Source: Comamonadaceae bacterium
GTDB taxonomy: Bacteria > Pseudomonadota > Gammaproteobacteria > Burkholderiales > Burkholderiaceae_C
NCBI GenBank assembly: GCA_947460165.1
Contig: CANHKH010000038.1
Span: forward strand, 1-14,505
Direction: 5' to 3'
DNA length: 14,505 nt
This document shows positions 1 to 6,114 of the stretch, piece after piece. Every line of letters starts with the position of its first letter. The first letter of the stretch is position 1. The translations under genes were made by a program, and so were the position numbers. The notes beneath the pieces are model-generated. The model was not told the DNA's origin. It did not search any database and worked only from the letters and a program-made list of their open reading frames with translations.

Positions 1-1035
1 TCGCGCAAGGGCTCGGTCTACATCGTCAAGCCCAAGATGCACGGTCCGGCCGAGGTGGCTTTTGCCGACGAGCTGTTCACCCGCGTCGAGGGCATGCTGG
101 GCTTGGCGCCCAGCACCGTCAAGCTGGGCATCATGGACGAAGAAAGGCGCACCAGCGTCAATCTCAAGGCCTGCATTGCAGCTGCGAAAAGCCGCGTGGC
201 CTTCATCAACACCGGCTTTTTGGACCGCACCGGTGACGAGATGCACACCTCCATGCACGCTGGCCCCATGGTCCGCAAGGGCGACATGAAGAGCAGCGCC
301 TGGATACAGGCCTACGAGCGCAACAACGTGCTGGTGGGCTTGGCCTGCGGGCTGCGCGGCAAGGCGCAAATTGGCAAAGGCATGTGGGCCATGCCCGACC
401 TGATGAAGGCCATGCTGGAGCAAAAAATTGCCCACCCCAAGGCCGGCGCCAACACCGCCTGGGTGCCCAGCCCCACAGGCGCTACGCTGCACGCCCTGCA
501 CTACCACCAGGTGCTGGTGAGCGATGTGCAAAAAGAGCTGGAAAAGACAGACGCCGACGCCGAGCGCGAGAGCTTGCTGGCCGGCCTCTTGAGCATCCCG
601 GTGACCGCCACGCCCAACTGGAGCGAGGCCGACAAACAGCAAGAGCTGGACAACAACGCCCAAGGCATTTTGGGCTACGTGGTGCGCTGGATAGACCAAG
701 GCGTGGGCTGCTCCAAGGTGCCCGACATCCACAACGTGGGCCTGATGGAAGACCGCGCCACGCTGCGCATCTCCAGCCAGCACATGGCCAACTGGCTGCA
801 CCACCAGGTGGTCACACCCGCGCAAGTCAAAGCCACCTTCGAGCGCATGGCCGCCGTGGTGGACCAGCAAAACGCAGGCGACGCGCTTTACCAGCCCATG
901 GCGGGGCGCTTTGAGCAGAGCGCGGCCTACCAAGCGGCGTGCGATTTGGTGTTCAAGGGCATGGCCCAACCCAGCGGCTACACCGAGCCGCTCTTGCACG
1001 CCTGGCGCTTGAAGGTCAAAGCCGGCGCGGCTTGA
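1..1035 (+). CDS. glcB: Malate synthase G, C-terminal part (5' end outside window)
   Basis: Malate synthase G condenses glyoxylate with acetyl-CoA to give malate and CoA in the cytosol (glyoxylate shunt, glycolate use). The frame is open from base 1, so the gene is cut by the window edge, not broken. The visible 344 residues align without gaps to the C-terminal half of the E. coli enzyme at an offset of 380 (recalled numbering). On that basis the Mg ligands Glu427 and Asp455 are window residues 47 (in MDEERRT) and 75 (in FLDRTGDE). The catalytic base Asp631 is residue 251 (in LMEDRATLRISSQ), and the conserved Cys617 is residue 237 (in GCSKVPDIHN). With the missing part the protein would be about 724 aa, the usual length of the G isoform (about 723 aa) and much longer than the A isoform. 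All visible active-site residues are intact, so it should be functional. A terminator follows directly. Confidence 0.96.
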   Translation, partial: SRKGSVYIVKPKMHGPAEVAFADELFTRVEGMLGLAPSTVKLGIMDEERRTSVNLKACIAAAKSRVAFINTGFLDRTGDEMHTSMHAGPMVRKGDMKSSAWIQAYERNNVLVGLACGLRGKAQIGKGMWAMPDLMKAMLEQKIAHPKAGANTAWVPSPTGATLHALHYHQVLVSDVQKELEKTDADAERESLLAGLLSIPVTATPNWSEADKQQELDNNAQGILGYVVRWIDQGVGCSKVPDIHNVGLMEDRATLRISSQHMANWLHHQVVTPAQVKATFERMAAVVDQQNAGDALYQPMAGRFEQSAAYQAACDLVFKGMAQPSGYTEPLLHAWRLKVKAGAA

Positions 1036-1053
1036 GTGGTTGAGCGTTGAAAG

Positions 1054-1076
1054 CGGCGCCTGCGGGCGCCGTTTTT
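1054..1076 (+). terminator. Intrinsic terminator of glcB
   Basis: A perfect 7-bp GC stem (CGGCGCC at 1054-1060, GGCGCCG at 1065-1071) with the 4-base loop TGCG is followed directly by TTTTT at 1072-1076. It starts 18 bases after the glcB stop codon, the expected place for a Rho-independent terminator. Confidence 0.9.
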
Positions 1077-1183
1077 CTGGGGGCCCTCGCTGAAGGTCAT
1101 CACACCACGACACCCCGTCTTTGGTGCGCCTGGGACAGCCTGACCACCTCCCCCCGCGTCAGAACAGTTGTCGCCCTTCCTTT

Positions 1184-1543
1184 TCAGCGGATGATCCGCT
1201 CAAGAACGGCAAAGACACATGCAAAGAACAAGACATCCCCAAGCTCTTGGCGAAAAACCATGTTCGCAGCTTTGTTGGGGCTCCAAGGCGCTTGAACAAT
1301 GCGCGCGTCCTCCTTGTTAAGCCCTCGCAGGCGGGCAGCAGAGGCAGAAAGATCGAATGTTTTGGCAGAGCAAGATCGGACTGCGGGGCTGACCATGGTG
1401 GCTCCCAAGGTGGATTTAATGCAATTGAGTTCGTCCACCACGTCAACCCATCCAAGCCCTTCAAGATCTTTGCTCAAGCCAGGCTCAATGTTCCAGCCGC
1501 GGTCTACAGGCCTCGTCTGATCGGCCGAGCGCAGTTCCCCTCC
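1184..1543 (-). other. Possible coding remnant in an AT-richer patch
   Basis: The minus strand is open here and ends in TGA (1184-1186). The last ~100 codons have protein-like composition, with segments such as GLGWVDVVDELNCIKSTLG, ARLRGLNKEDARIVQAP and a hydrophobic end GDVLFFACVFAVLERIIR. The patch is poorer in GC than its surroundings (28 of 60 bases G+C in 1201-1260), and its codon use differs from the neighbours. I do not recognise the family. No good start codon with a ribosome binding site is visible: continuing the frame upstream runs into the opposite-strand 99-aa gene at 1547, and that part looks like a shadow. It may be the C-terminal end of a gene lost by deletion or transfer, or chance. 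The left-hand bound given is only a codon boundary before the neighbouring gene. Otherwise 1077-1546 holds no supported gene. Confidence 0.3.
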
Positions 1544-1546
1544 AAC

Positions 1547-1846
1547 ATGAGCTTTCTCATCTTCGATGCCAGCGACGATGGCCATGGCCAGGGCACATGG
1601 GAGGCCATGGCCAGTGTGCGTGCCCCGCGCTTGCCGCAGCTCATGGCCGAGGTGCATGCAGTGCTGGCGCTGGCCGAGCGGCGTGCCCCGGGGACGCGTG
1701 GGCCCATGGAAGAAGGAGGCGCCTGGGATGCCGAGTTGCAGGTGCAGGCAGACGGGCCAGACGGCTGGACCACCGTGACGCTCAGCCTCACCGGCCCCTG
1801 GGCCTGGGGCGAGGCGCTGGTGGCCGAGCTCGCCTCAGGCGACTGA
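1547..1846 (+). CDS. Conserved-looking hypothetical protein, 99 aa
   Basis: A small, acidic, soluble protein beginning MSFLIFDASDDGHGQGTWEA, with further segments GGAWDAELQVQ and WTTVTLSLTGPWAWGEAL. It has no signal peptide, membrane segment or cysteine. It resembles, from memory, a family of roughly 100-residue uncharacterised proteins of Burkholderiales that start with an FDASED-like motif and end in alternating beta-strand-like residues; this is recollection, not a search. The frame is open further upstream to about 1121, but that part crosses the AT-richer patch and reads unlike the rest, so the ATG at 1547 is preferred. No strong Shine-Dalgarno sequence precedes it, and codon third positions are GC-rich as in the neighbours. 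It stands alone, with no operon partner. Function unknown. Confidence 0.6.
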   Translation: MSFLIFDASDDGHGQGTWEAMASVRAPRLPQLMAEVHAVLALAERRAPGTRGPMEEGGAWDAELQVQADGPDGWTTVTLSLTGPWAWGEALVAELASGD

Positions 1847-2042
1847 GGCCCCCCTGGGCCAGGCGCTGTCAGCTCGGCCCGAGCGTGTCCAAATGCAACC
1901 CATGCAACACTTTGTGCCGCGCACCTGCTTGAACCTTGTCAGCTCGTCGCAGGACATGCGCAGCGCGAGGCTGTAGGACAGGGCGCACCAGCGATACATC
2001 TGCTCACCTCAGCGCTGAGCGGGTGCACAGCTGAGCCCTAGG
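1847..2042. other. Intergenic region with a 12-bp palindrome
   Basis: No gene is supported in this 196-base gap. It contains the perfect palindrome CTCAGCGCTGAG (2008-2019), 23 bases before the next start codon, and a nearby partial copy of its half site (AGCTGAG, 2030-2036). This could be an operator or a short hairpin. No terminator with a T-run is visible after the 99-aa gene. Confidence 0.4.
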
Positions 2043-2816
2043 ATGCGGCAGATGTGGCCCCCATGCTCTTTTTTTCAAGCTCACGTCAGCCCTGGCTGCC
2101 CAGAGCCAGCCCGGTGGCCAGTGCTCTTGGCGTGTCTTTGCGGCAGCTGGCTCATGGGTCTGCCGGCGCTGGCCCGCAGTGCCGAGCCGCTGCCAGTGGC
2201 CATGACCCAGGTTTCACTGGCATTTGCCGAACCTGCTTTGCCGCTGCGAAGCCCGGCGCCCGTGTCGCCAGCCACGGCCGAGCTGCTGAGCTGGATTGCC
2301 CACACTGGCAACCACGCAGGCGCGCCCTATGTGGTGGTGGACAAGCGCCAAGCGCGCGTGTGGGTCTTTGACGCCCAGCACCGCTTGCGGGGCGCCAGCC
2401 CGGTGCTGCTGGGCCTGTCTGTCGGCGATCACGAGGTGGCCGACATCGCGCAGCGCGATGTGACGCGGCTGGCCAAGGGCGCTCGCATCACGCCGGCTGG
2501 CCGTTTTGCCAGCGAGCCAGGCATCAATCTGCAAGGCGAAGATGTGGTGTGGCTGGACTATGCGGCTGGTCTGGCCCTGCACCGCGTGCGGCCCGGCCCG
2601 GCCCAAGCCTCGCGCCTGCAACGCTTGGCGGCCGAGGTGGCCACGGCGCAGCGCGTGTCCATGGGCTGCGTGGTGTTGCCGGTGGCTTTTTATGAAGCCG
2701 TGGTCAGGCCTGTGCTGGGCCAAGAGGCGGGGGTGGTGTACGTGCTGCCCGAGCTCAGCGCGCTGCAAGCTTGGCTGCCAGGCTGGGCGTCGGCACACAC
2801 CGCCCGCGCACCTTGA
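2043..2816 (+). CDS. Exported L,D-transpeptidase-like (YkuD-like) protein
   Basis: A 257-aa protein with an N-terminal hydrophobic segment (residues ~26-43, WPVLLACLCGSWLMGLPALA) ending in a plausible signal-peptidase site, so it is probably periplasmic. The region from residue ~96 (PYVVVDKRQARVWVFD) through ITPAGRF (~151-157) to RVSMGCVVLPVAFYEAVV (~204-221) has the layout of L,D-transpeptidases, which form 3-3 cross-links in peptidoglycan or attach proteins to it through a catalytic Cys. The candidate nucleophile is Cys209 in S-M-G-C, where the classical motif is SHGC; His180 (LALHRVRP) is the likely second catalytic residue, but lies 29 residues before the Cys, farther than the usual 16-19. 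Met207 replaces the motif His. The start may be 2043, the ATG at 2052 or a GTG at 2121 at the head of the hydrophobic core; no ribosome binding site decides. It could be a catalytically altered subfamily. Confidence 0.65.
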   Translation: MRQMWPPCSFFQAHVSPGCPEPARWPVLLACLCGSWLMGLPALARSAEPLPVAMTQVSLAFAEPALPLRSPAPVSPATAELLSWIAHTGNHAGAPYVVVDKRQARVWVFDAQHRLRGASPVLLGLSVGDHEVADIAQRDVTRLAKGARITPAGRFASEPGINLQGEDVVWLDYAAGLALHRVRPGPAQASRLQRLAAEVATAQRVSMGCVVLPVAFYEAVVRPVLGQEAGVVYVLPELSALQAWLPGWASAHTARAP

Positions 2817-2918
2817 GCAAGGCTGAGGCGCAGGGCCCATGTCGGGCCGAATAGAAGATGAAACACATGTGCCCTGCTTGAGCGGTAGGCGCAGGCTGAC
2901 AAGCAAGGGCGGCACGCA

Positions 2919-2944
2919 GGTCTGTGCAAGAGGGTCCACAGACC
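2919..2944. other. Inverted repeat, 8-bp stem
   Basis: GGTCTGTG (2919-2926) and CACAGACC (2937-2944) are perfectly complementary around a 10-base spacer. No T-run follows on either strand, so it is not a standard terminator. It lies about 100 bases after the transpeptidase-like gene and 43 bases before the small ORF at 2988, so it could be an operator or leader hairpin. Nothing else is evident in 2817-2987. Confidence 0.4.
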
Positions 2945-2987
2945 GCAAGATGAGTCGCTGTGATTGCGCGTTTAACTGACCCTTGGC

Positions 2988-3155
2988 ATGCCCCACAAAA
3001 CCTCACCTTCTCGCCCCATGGCCTTGCCAGGCGCCCCACAGCCCGACGACCCCGACAACCCAACGCACCTGCCGGTGCAGCCCGACGATGCAGGCCTGCC
3101 GGCCGCCACGCCGGGCGAAGAGGAAAAAGAGGGGCCATGCACGCCGCCCGCATGA
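2988..3155 (+). CDS. Small Pro/Asp-rich hypothetical protein, 55 aa
   Basis: A 55-codon ORF starting at ATG 2988 and ending at TGA 3153-3155. The product begins MPHKTSPSRPMALPG, continues with an acidic proline-rich centre (QPDDPDNPTHLPVQPDD) and ends in EEEKEGPCTPPA. It has no hydrophobic segment and is probably disordered. Short Pro/Asp-rich proteins with a DPDNPTH-like core are, as far as I remember, seen as hypotheticals in related bacteria, so it may be real. The composition is nonetheless compatible with chance in GC-rich DNA, and no clear Shine-Dalgarno sequence precedes the start. It is convergent with gspC, 36 bases from the gspC stop. Function unknown. Confidence 0.45.
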   Translation: MPHKTSPSRPMALPGAPQPDDPDNPTHLPVQPDDAGLPAATPGEEEKEGPCTPPA

Positions 3156-3191
3156 AGGCCTGCCATTGAGTCCTGCACACCCTCCTTGGCC

Positions 3192-3845
3192 TCAAGGCAC
3201 GACCTGGCCGGCCCGCCGCCCAGGCAGCGGGTCTGTGACCTCGGCCGCCGCATCGGACTGGGGGGAGCCTGCGCTTGGCGCTGTCCCTGCGGCAGCACCT
3301 TGTGGCGCACTCTGCGGCGCAGCCGATGGCGTCATCGGTGGCAAGCTTGGTGCGGGACGTTCCGCTGCATTCGCGGCTGACCAGGCGGGCAGCGTCAGCG
3401 TGAGCTTGATGGGGCCGTCCAATGTGTCGGCCAACATCACCTGGCGCGTGGACAGGCGCTGGAGCACATATCCTGGCGCCAAGGCCGTGCCCACGGCAAA
3501 GGGCCGCGGCGGTGCGCCGTCCACGGCGATGAGCGCCGCACCCAGGCCACTGGCGCTGGCCATCACACCCACGAGCTCAAAGCGCGGCACTGCCTCATCG
3601 GCCAAAACCTGGGCTTGGCCCAACAGGCGGGCCAAGTCGGCTGGGCCCAGCAAGGTGGGCGCAGCCTCGGCTGGTGTGGCGGCCAGCGGTTCGACCGGCA
3701 AGTCCAAGGTCAGGCGTTTGGCGGCCAGCGTCCAGGCCACCGCCGATGCCAGGGCCAGCAACAGCAGCGCCAGGTTGAGCGGGCGGCGGCCCCGGGCCGC
3801 ATCAAGTGAATGCCTGAATTTAGGCAGCAAGGAGGCGAAGGTCAT
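3192..3845 (-). CDS. gspC: Type II secretion protein GspC (short, no PDZ domain)
   Basis: GspC links the inner-membrane platform of the type II secretion system to the outer-membrane secretin. The 217-aa product has a short cytoplasmic N-terminus with basic residues (RGRR, 18-21), one transmembrane helix (~23-42, LNLALLLLALASAVAWTLA) and a periplasmic homology region (~75-155) with the typical FELVGVMASASGLGAALIAVDG pattern ending in KLTLTLP. The C-terminal ~60 residues are Ala/Pro/Ser-rich low complexity; no PDZ or coiled-coil domain follows, unlike the ~270-aa enterobacterial forms. The ATG at 3843-3845 is chosen because it puts the helix at the usual distance from the N-terminus; the frame is open further upstream but reads as noise. 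No strong ribosome binding site is seen. It is transcribed divergently from gspI. Confidence 0.85.
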   Translation of the reverse strand: MTFASLLPKFRHSLDAARGRRPLNLALLLLALASAVAWTLAAKRLTLDLPVEPLAATPAEAAPTLLGPADLARLLGQAQVLADEAVPRFELVGVMASASGLGAALIAVDGAPPRPFAVGTALAPGYVLQRLSTRQVMLADTLDGPIKLTLTLPAWSAANAAERPAPSLPPMTPSAAPQSAPQGAAAGTAPSAGSPQSDAAAEVTDPLPGRRAGQVVP

Positions 3846-4082
3846 GGTGCAGCCATCTTCGCCGAGGCCAGTTGCTGTAGGCAAGCGCATCAGCGCATCC
3901 AGCAGCCACACGCAGGCCCTGGTGCAAGGCGGCAAAGCCTTGCTGCGCGGGTCTGCACGGGTGATTGCGCCTTCAAGCATGAGGCCCACAAACCGCACCG
4001 AGTTGGTCATTCCTGGGTGCTTGCGCAGTGGCGGTGCTCCCACCTTGGGGGTGCGACCCACGGCCTCTGAGCCGCAGCGGCC
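3846..4082. promoter_or_regulatory. Divergent gspC / gspI intergenic region
   Basis: These 237 bases separate the divergent gspC and gspI starts and must hold their promoters unless transcripts enter from outside. I could not pick a convincing -35/-10 pair on either strand. An in-frame TGA at 4068-4070 stops any upstream extension of gspI. Confidence 0.45.
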
Positions 4083-4442
4083 ATGAAAGGCTTCACCTTG
4101 GTGGAGGTGCTGGTGGCCTTGGCCATGGTGAGCATGGCCCTGGCGGCCGGCTTCGCACTCAACGCCAGCACGATCGCACGGGCTGAACGTGAGCCCGCGC
4201 AACTGCTCGCCGAGGTCTGCGCGCGCAACCACTTTGCAATGCTGCGCCTGCTGCGCCAACTGCCACAGGCAGGCCAAGAGCAGCTGAGCTGCGAGCAAGC
4301 GGGCCACACACTGGAGGTGCTGACCCAGGTGTCTGAGACGGGCAGCCCAAACTTTCGGCAAGTCCATGTGCAAATTCGACAAACAGCACCAGCCGGTGGG
4401 GCCGTGCTGCTGAACTTGGCCACTGTGCTGGGGCGGTATTGA
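4083..4442 (+). CDS. gspI: Type II secretion minor pseudopilin GspI
   Basis: A 119-aa minor pseudopilin of the type II secretion system. It sits with GspJ and GspK at the tip of the periplasmic pseudopilus and is processed by the prepilin peptidase. The N-terminus MKG/FTLVEVLVALAMV is a textbook type III signal: cleavage after Gly3, Phe at +1, Glu at +5, then a hydrophobic helix. The leader is only three residues; an in-frame stop 15 bases upstream and no other start codon fix the ATG at 4083. The globular part carries the family pattern LLRQLPQAGQEQLSCEQAG and ends in ATVLGRY, as GspI proteins usually end. Length is typical. It is first in the gspIJKLM operon and its TGA overlaps the gspJ ATG by one base, so the two are translationally coupled. 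Confidence 0.92.
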   Translation: MKGFTLVEVLVALAMVSMALAAGFALNASTIARAEREPAQLLAEVCARNHFAMLRLLRQLPQAGQEQLSCEQAGHTLEVLTQVSETGSPNFRQVHVQIRQTAPAGGAVLLNLATVLGRY

Positions 4443-5110
4443 TGCGCGGCCCATGCACGCCAACCCAGGCTGCACGAGCGGGGCGAGGCTTTACCCTGGT
4501 GGAGATGCTGGTGGGCCTGAGCATCTTGGCGCTGCTGTCGGTGATGAGCTGGCGTGGCCTGGACAGCATGCTGCGCAGCCAAGAGCGGCTGCGCGAACGC
4601 GGGCAGATTTTGGCCAGCTTGCAAACCGCACTGGCTCAGTGGATGCTGGACCTGGACCAGGCGGCCGACAACCCCTACCTCCCAGCCTTGAACTGGGACG
4701 GCAGGCAGCTGCGCATCGTGCGCCGGGCCATGGGCGAAGACGCTCTGGTGGTGGTGGCCTGGGGACTGCGGCCAGTCAGTGCAGCCCAGGGGGCAGGCAC
4801 GCCGGTGTGGCGGCGCTGGCAGTCCGCGCCTGTGCGCGATCGCGCGGCCTTGCTCAAAGCCTGGGGCGAGGCCGCCCCAGGCCTGGACGATGCGAGTGCC
4901 GCCGTCACGCTGGTGGCCGCTCAGAGCTGGACACTGCAGATGCACCAGGGTGCAGGCTGGATGCAGCCGCCCCTGATGGACCGCGAGACGCCATGGCCGG
5001 AGCCTGCCACCGCTGTGCGGCTGCGCTTGCAATTGCCGGCCAACTCGGTGCTGTCGGGCGCCCTGCAGCTGGACTGGGCCAACCCCATGCAACACCGGGG
5101 TCGGCCATGA
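4442..5110 (+). CDS. gspJ: Type II secretion minor pseudopilin GspJ
   Basis: A 222-aa minor pseudopilin, partner of GspI and GspK in the pseudopilus tip complex. The prepilin signal is RAGRG/FTLVEMLVGLSILA, with Gly16 before the cut, Phe at +1 and Glu at +5, giving a 16-residue leader. The body contains the family's WRGLDSMLRSQERLRERG helix, LDLDQAADNPYLPA and a beta-rich C-terminus. The ATG at 4442 overlaps the gspI stop (TGATG), and the gene's own TGA overlaps the gspK start in ATGA. Length and order are normal for GspJ. Membrane insertion is through the N-terminal helix, with the rest periplasmic. Confidence 0.92.
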   Translation: MRGPCTPTQAARAGRGFTLVEMLVGLSILALLSVMSWRGLDSMLRSQERLRERGQILASLQTALAQWMLDLDQAADNPYLPALNWDGRQLRIVRRAMGEDALVVVAWGLRPVSAAQGAGTPVWRRWQSAPVRDRAALLKAWGEAAPGLDDASAAVTLVAAQSWTLQMHQGAGWMQPPLMDRETPWPEPATAVRLRLQLPANSVLSGALQLDWANPMQHRGRP

Positions 5111-6114
5111 GCAGACCGCAGGCCCAGCAGGGCGCAGCCATCTTGGCCGCCTTGCTGACGGTGGCCCTGGTGGCCGGCGTGTCTGTGGCCGCCTTTTGGC
5201 AGCAGTGGCGCAGCATGGAGGTCGAGCACAACCAGCGCCAACAGCTGCAATCGCAGTGGCTGATCGCCGGGGCGATGGACTGGGCACGCACCCGCGTGGG
5301 CGAGGACGGCGCACGCAGCCCTGGCTTGGACCACAACGGCGAGGCCTGGGCAGAGCCGGTGCAAGCGGCCTCGCTCAGCGAGTTTGTCCAGCGCCGCCGG
5401 CCGCTTGCCGGCGCTCAGCCAGAGCCAGTCCGCTCGGACGAGGTCTTGTTGGACCTGCAGATCAGTGATGCGCAAGGCCGCTTGAACGTGCTCAACCTGC
5501 TTGAAGGACAGGGCCTTTCGCCGCCTTGGCTGGCGGTCTTTGGACGCTTGTTTGCCATCCTGGGGCTGCCAGATGCTGAACTCCAGCGCTTGGCCGGGCA
5601 GTTGCGGTTGGCCAACCTGGGCACCCTCAGCGGCGGCGCAACACCGTCGGCGCCCAGCCCTTTGGTTCCCACACGCCAGGCCGACCTCGCTTGGCTGGGC
5701 TTGGCGCCGGCCACCATCGAGGCCTTGTCGCCGCACATCAGCCTGCTGCCTGGGCCATCACCGGTGAACCTGAACACCGCTGGTGCCCCCGTGCTGCAGG
5801 CCGTGCTCAACATGCCACTGGCGCAAGTGCAGCAACTCATGGCCAAGCGCCAGGCCAGGCCTTTTGCCCAGTTGGCCGACGCGGGGCTCCACACCCCCAA
5901 CGACCAGATGCAGTCTGTGAGCTCTCATTTTTTTGAGGTTCAGCTGCGGCTGTGGCGAGCCAGCGGCGCCGAGCTGGCGCGCCAAGAACACGCCTTGTTA
6001 CAGCGGGACGGAGAGGACGTGCGAACCTTGTGGCAGCGGCGCCTGCCAAGTGCTGCGCTCACCCCGCCCGCCCTGCGCTCGCCCACATCCACCACACACC
6101 GTTCACCTCCATGA
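5107..6114 (+). CDS. gspK: Type II secretion minor pseudopilin GspK
   Basis: A 335-aa protein, the large minor pseudopilin that caps the pseudopilus. The prepilin-like start is MSRPQAQQG/AAILAALLTVALVAG; the absence of Glu at +5 is normal for GspK. The following helix (QQWRSMEVEHNQRQQLQSQW) and the motif LQISDAQGRLNVLNLL are typical of the family. A large alpha-helical domain is inserted (~135-260), and the helix-hairpin-helix-like segment PVNLNTAGAPVLQAVL (~220-235) is the family's clearest signature. It starts inside the gspJ stop (ATGA at 5107-5110) and ends inside the gspL start (ATGA at 6111-6114), indicating coupled translation. The Ser/Thr/Pro-rich last ~15 residues look like a disordered tail. 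Confidence 0.92.
   Translation: MSRPQAQQGAAILAALLTVALVAGVSVAAFWQQWRSMEVEHNQRQQLQSQWLIAGAMDWARTRVGEDGARSPGLDHNGEAWAEPVQAASLSEFVQRRRPLAGAQPEPVRSDEVLLDLQISDAQGRLNVLNLLEGQGLSPPWLAVFGRLFAILGLPDAELQRLAGQLRLANLGTLSGGATPSAPSPLVPTRQADLAWLGLAPATIEALSPHISLLPGPSPVNLNTAGAPVLQAVLNMPLAQVQQLMAKRQARPFAQLADAGLHTPNDQMQSVSSHFFEVQLRLWRASGAELARQEHALLQRDGEDVRTLWQRRLPSAALTPPALRSPTSTTHRSPP

Noticed and set aside
1186..1200. Perfect palindrome AGCGGAT-G-ATCCGCT considered as a terminator
   Set aside because: No T-run follows on either strand; it overlaps the last codons of the possible minus-strand remnant.
1316..1322. GTTAAGC considered as an integron attC core site
   Set aside because: No matching complementary core or attC-like fold is found nearby and no integrase gene is present.
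1121..1546. Upstream extension of the 99-aa hypothetical gene
   Set aside because: It crosses the AT-richer patch and has a different composition; no ribosome binding site supports the earlier start.
2983..4086. A 367-codon plus-strand frame opposite gspC
   Set aside because: Ser/Ala/Pro/Arg-rich shadow of gspC with no domain pattern, as often seen in high-GC DNA.
3192..4475. A 427-codon minus-strand frame that includes gspC
   Set aside because: Only the part from 3845 down has GspC features; the upstream part crosses gspI and reads as compositional noise.
4007..5314. A 435-codon minus-strand frame opposite gspI, gspJ and gspK
   Set aside because: Shadow of three well-supported, coupled pseudopilin genes.
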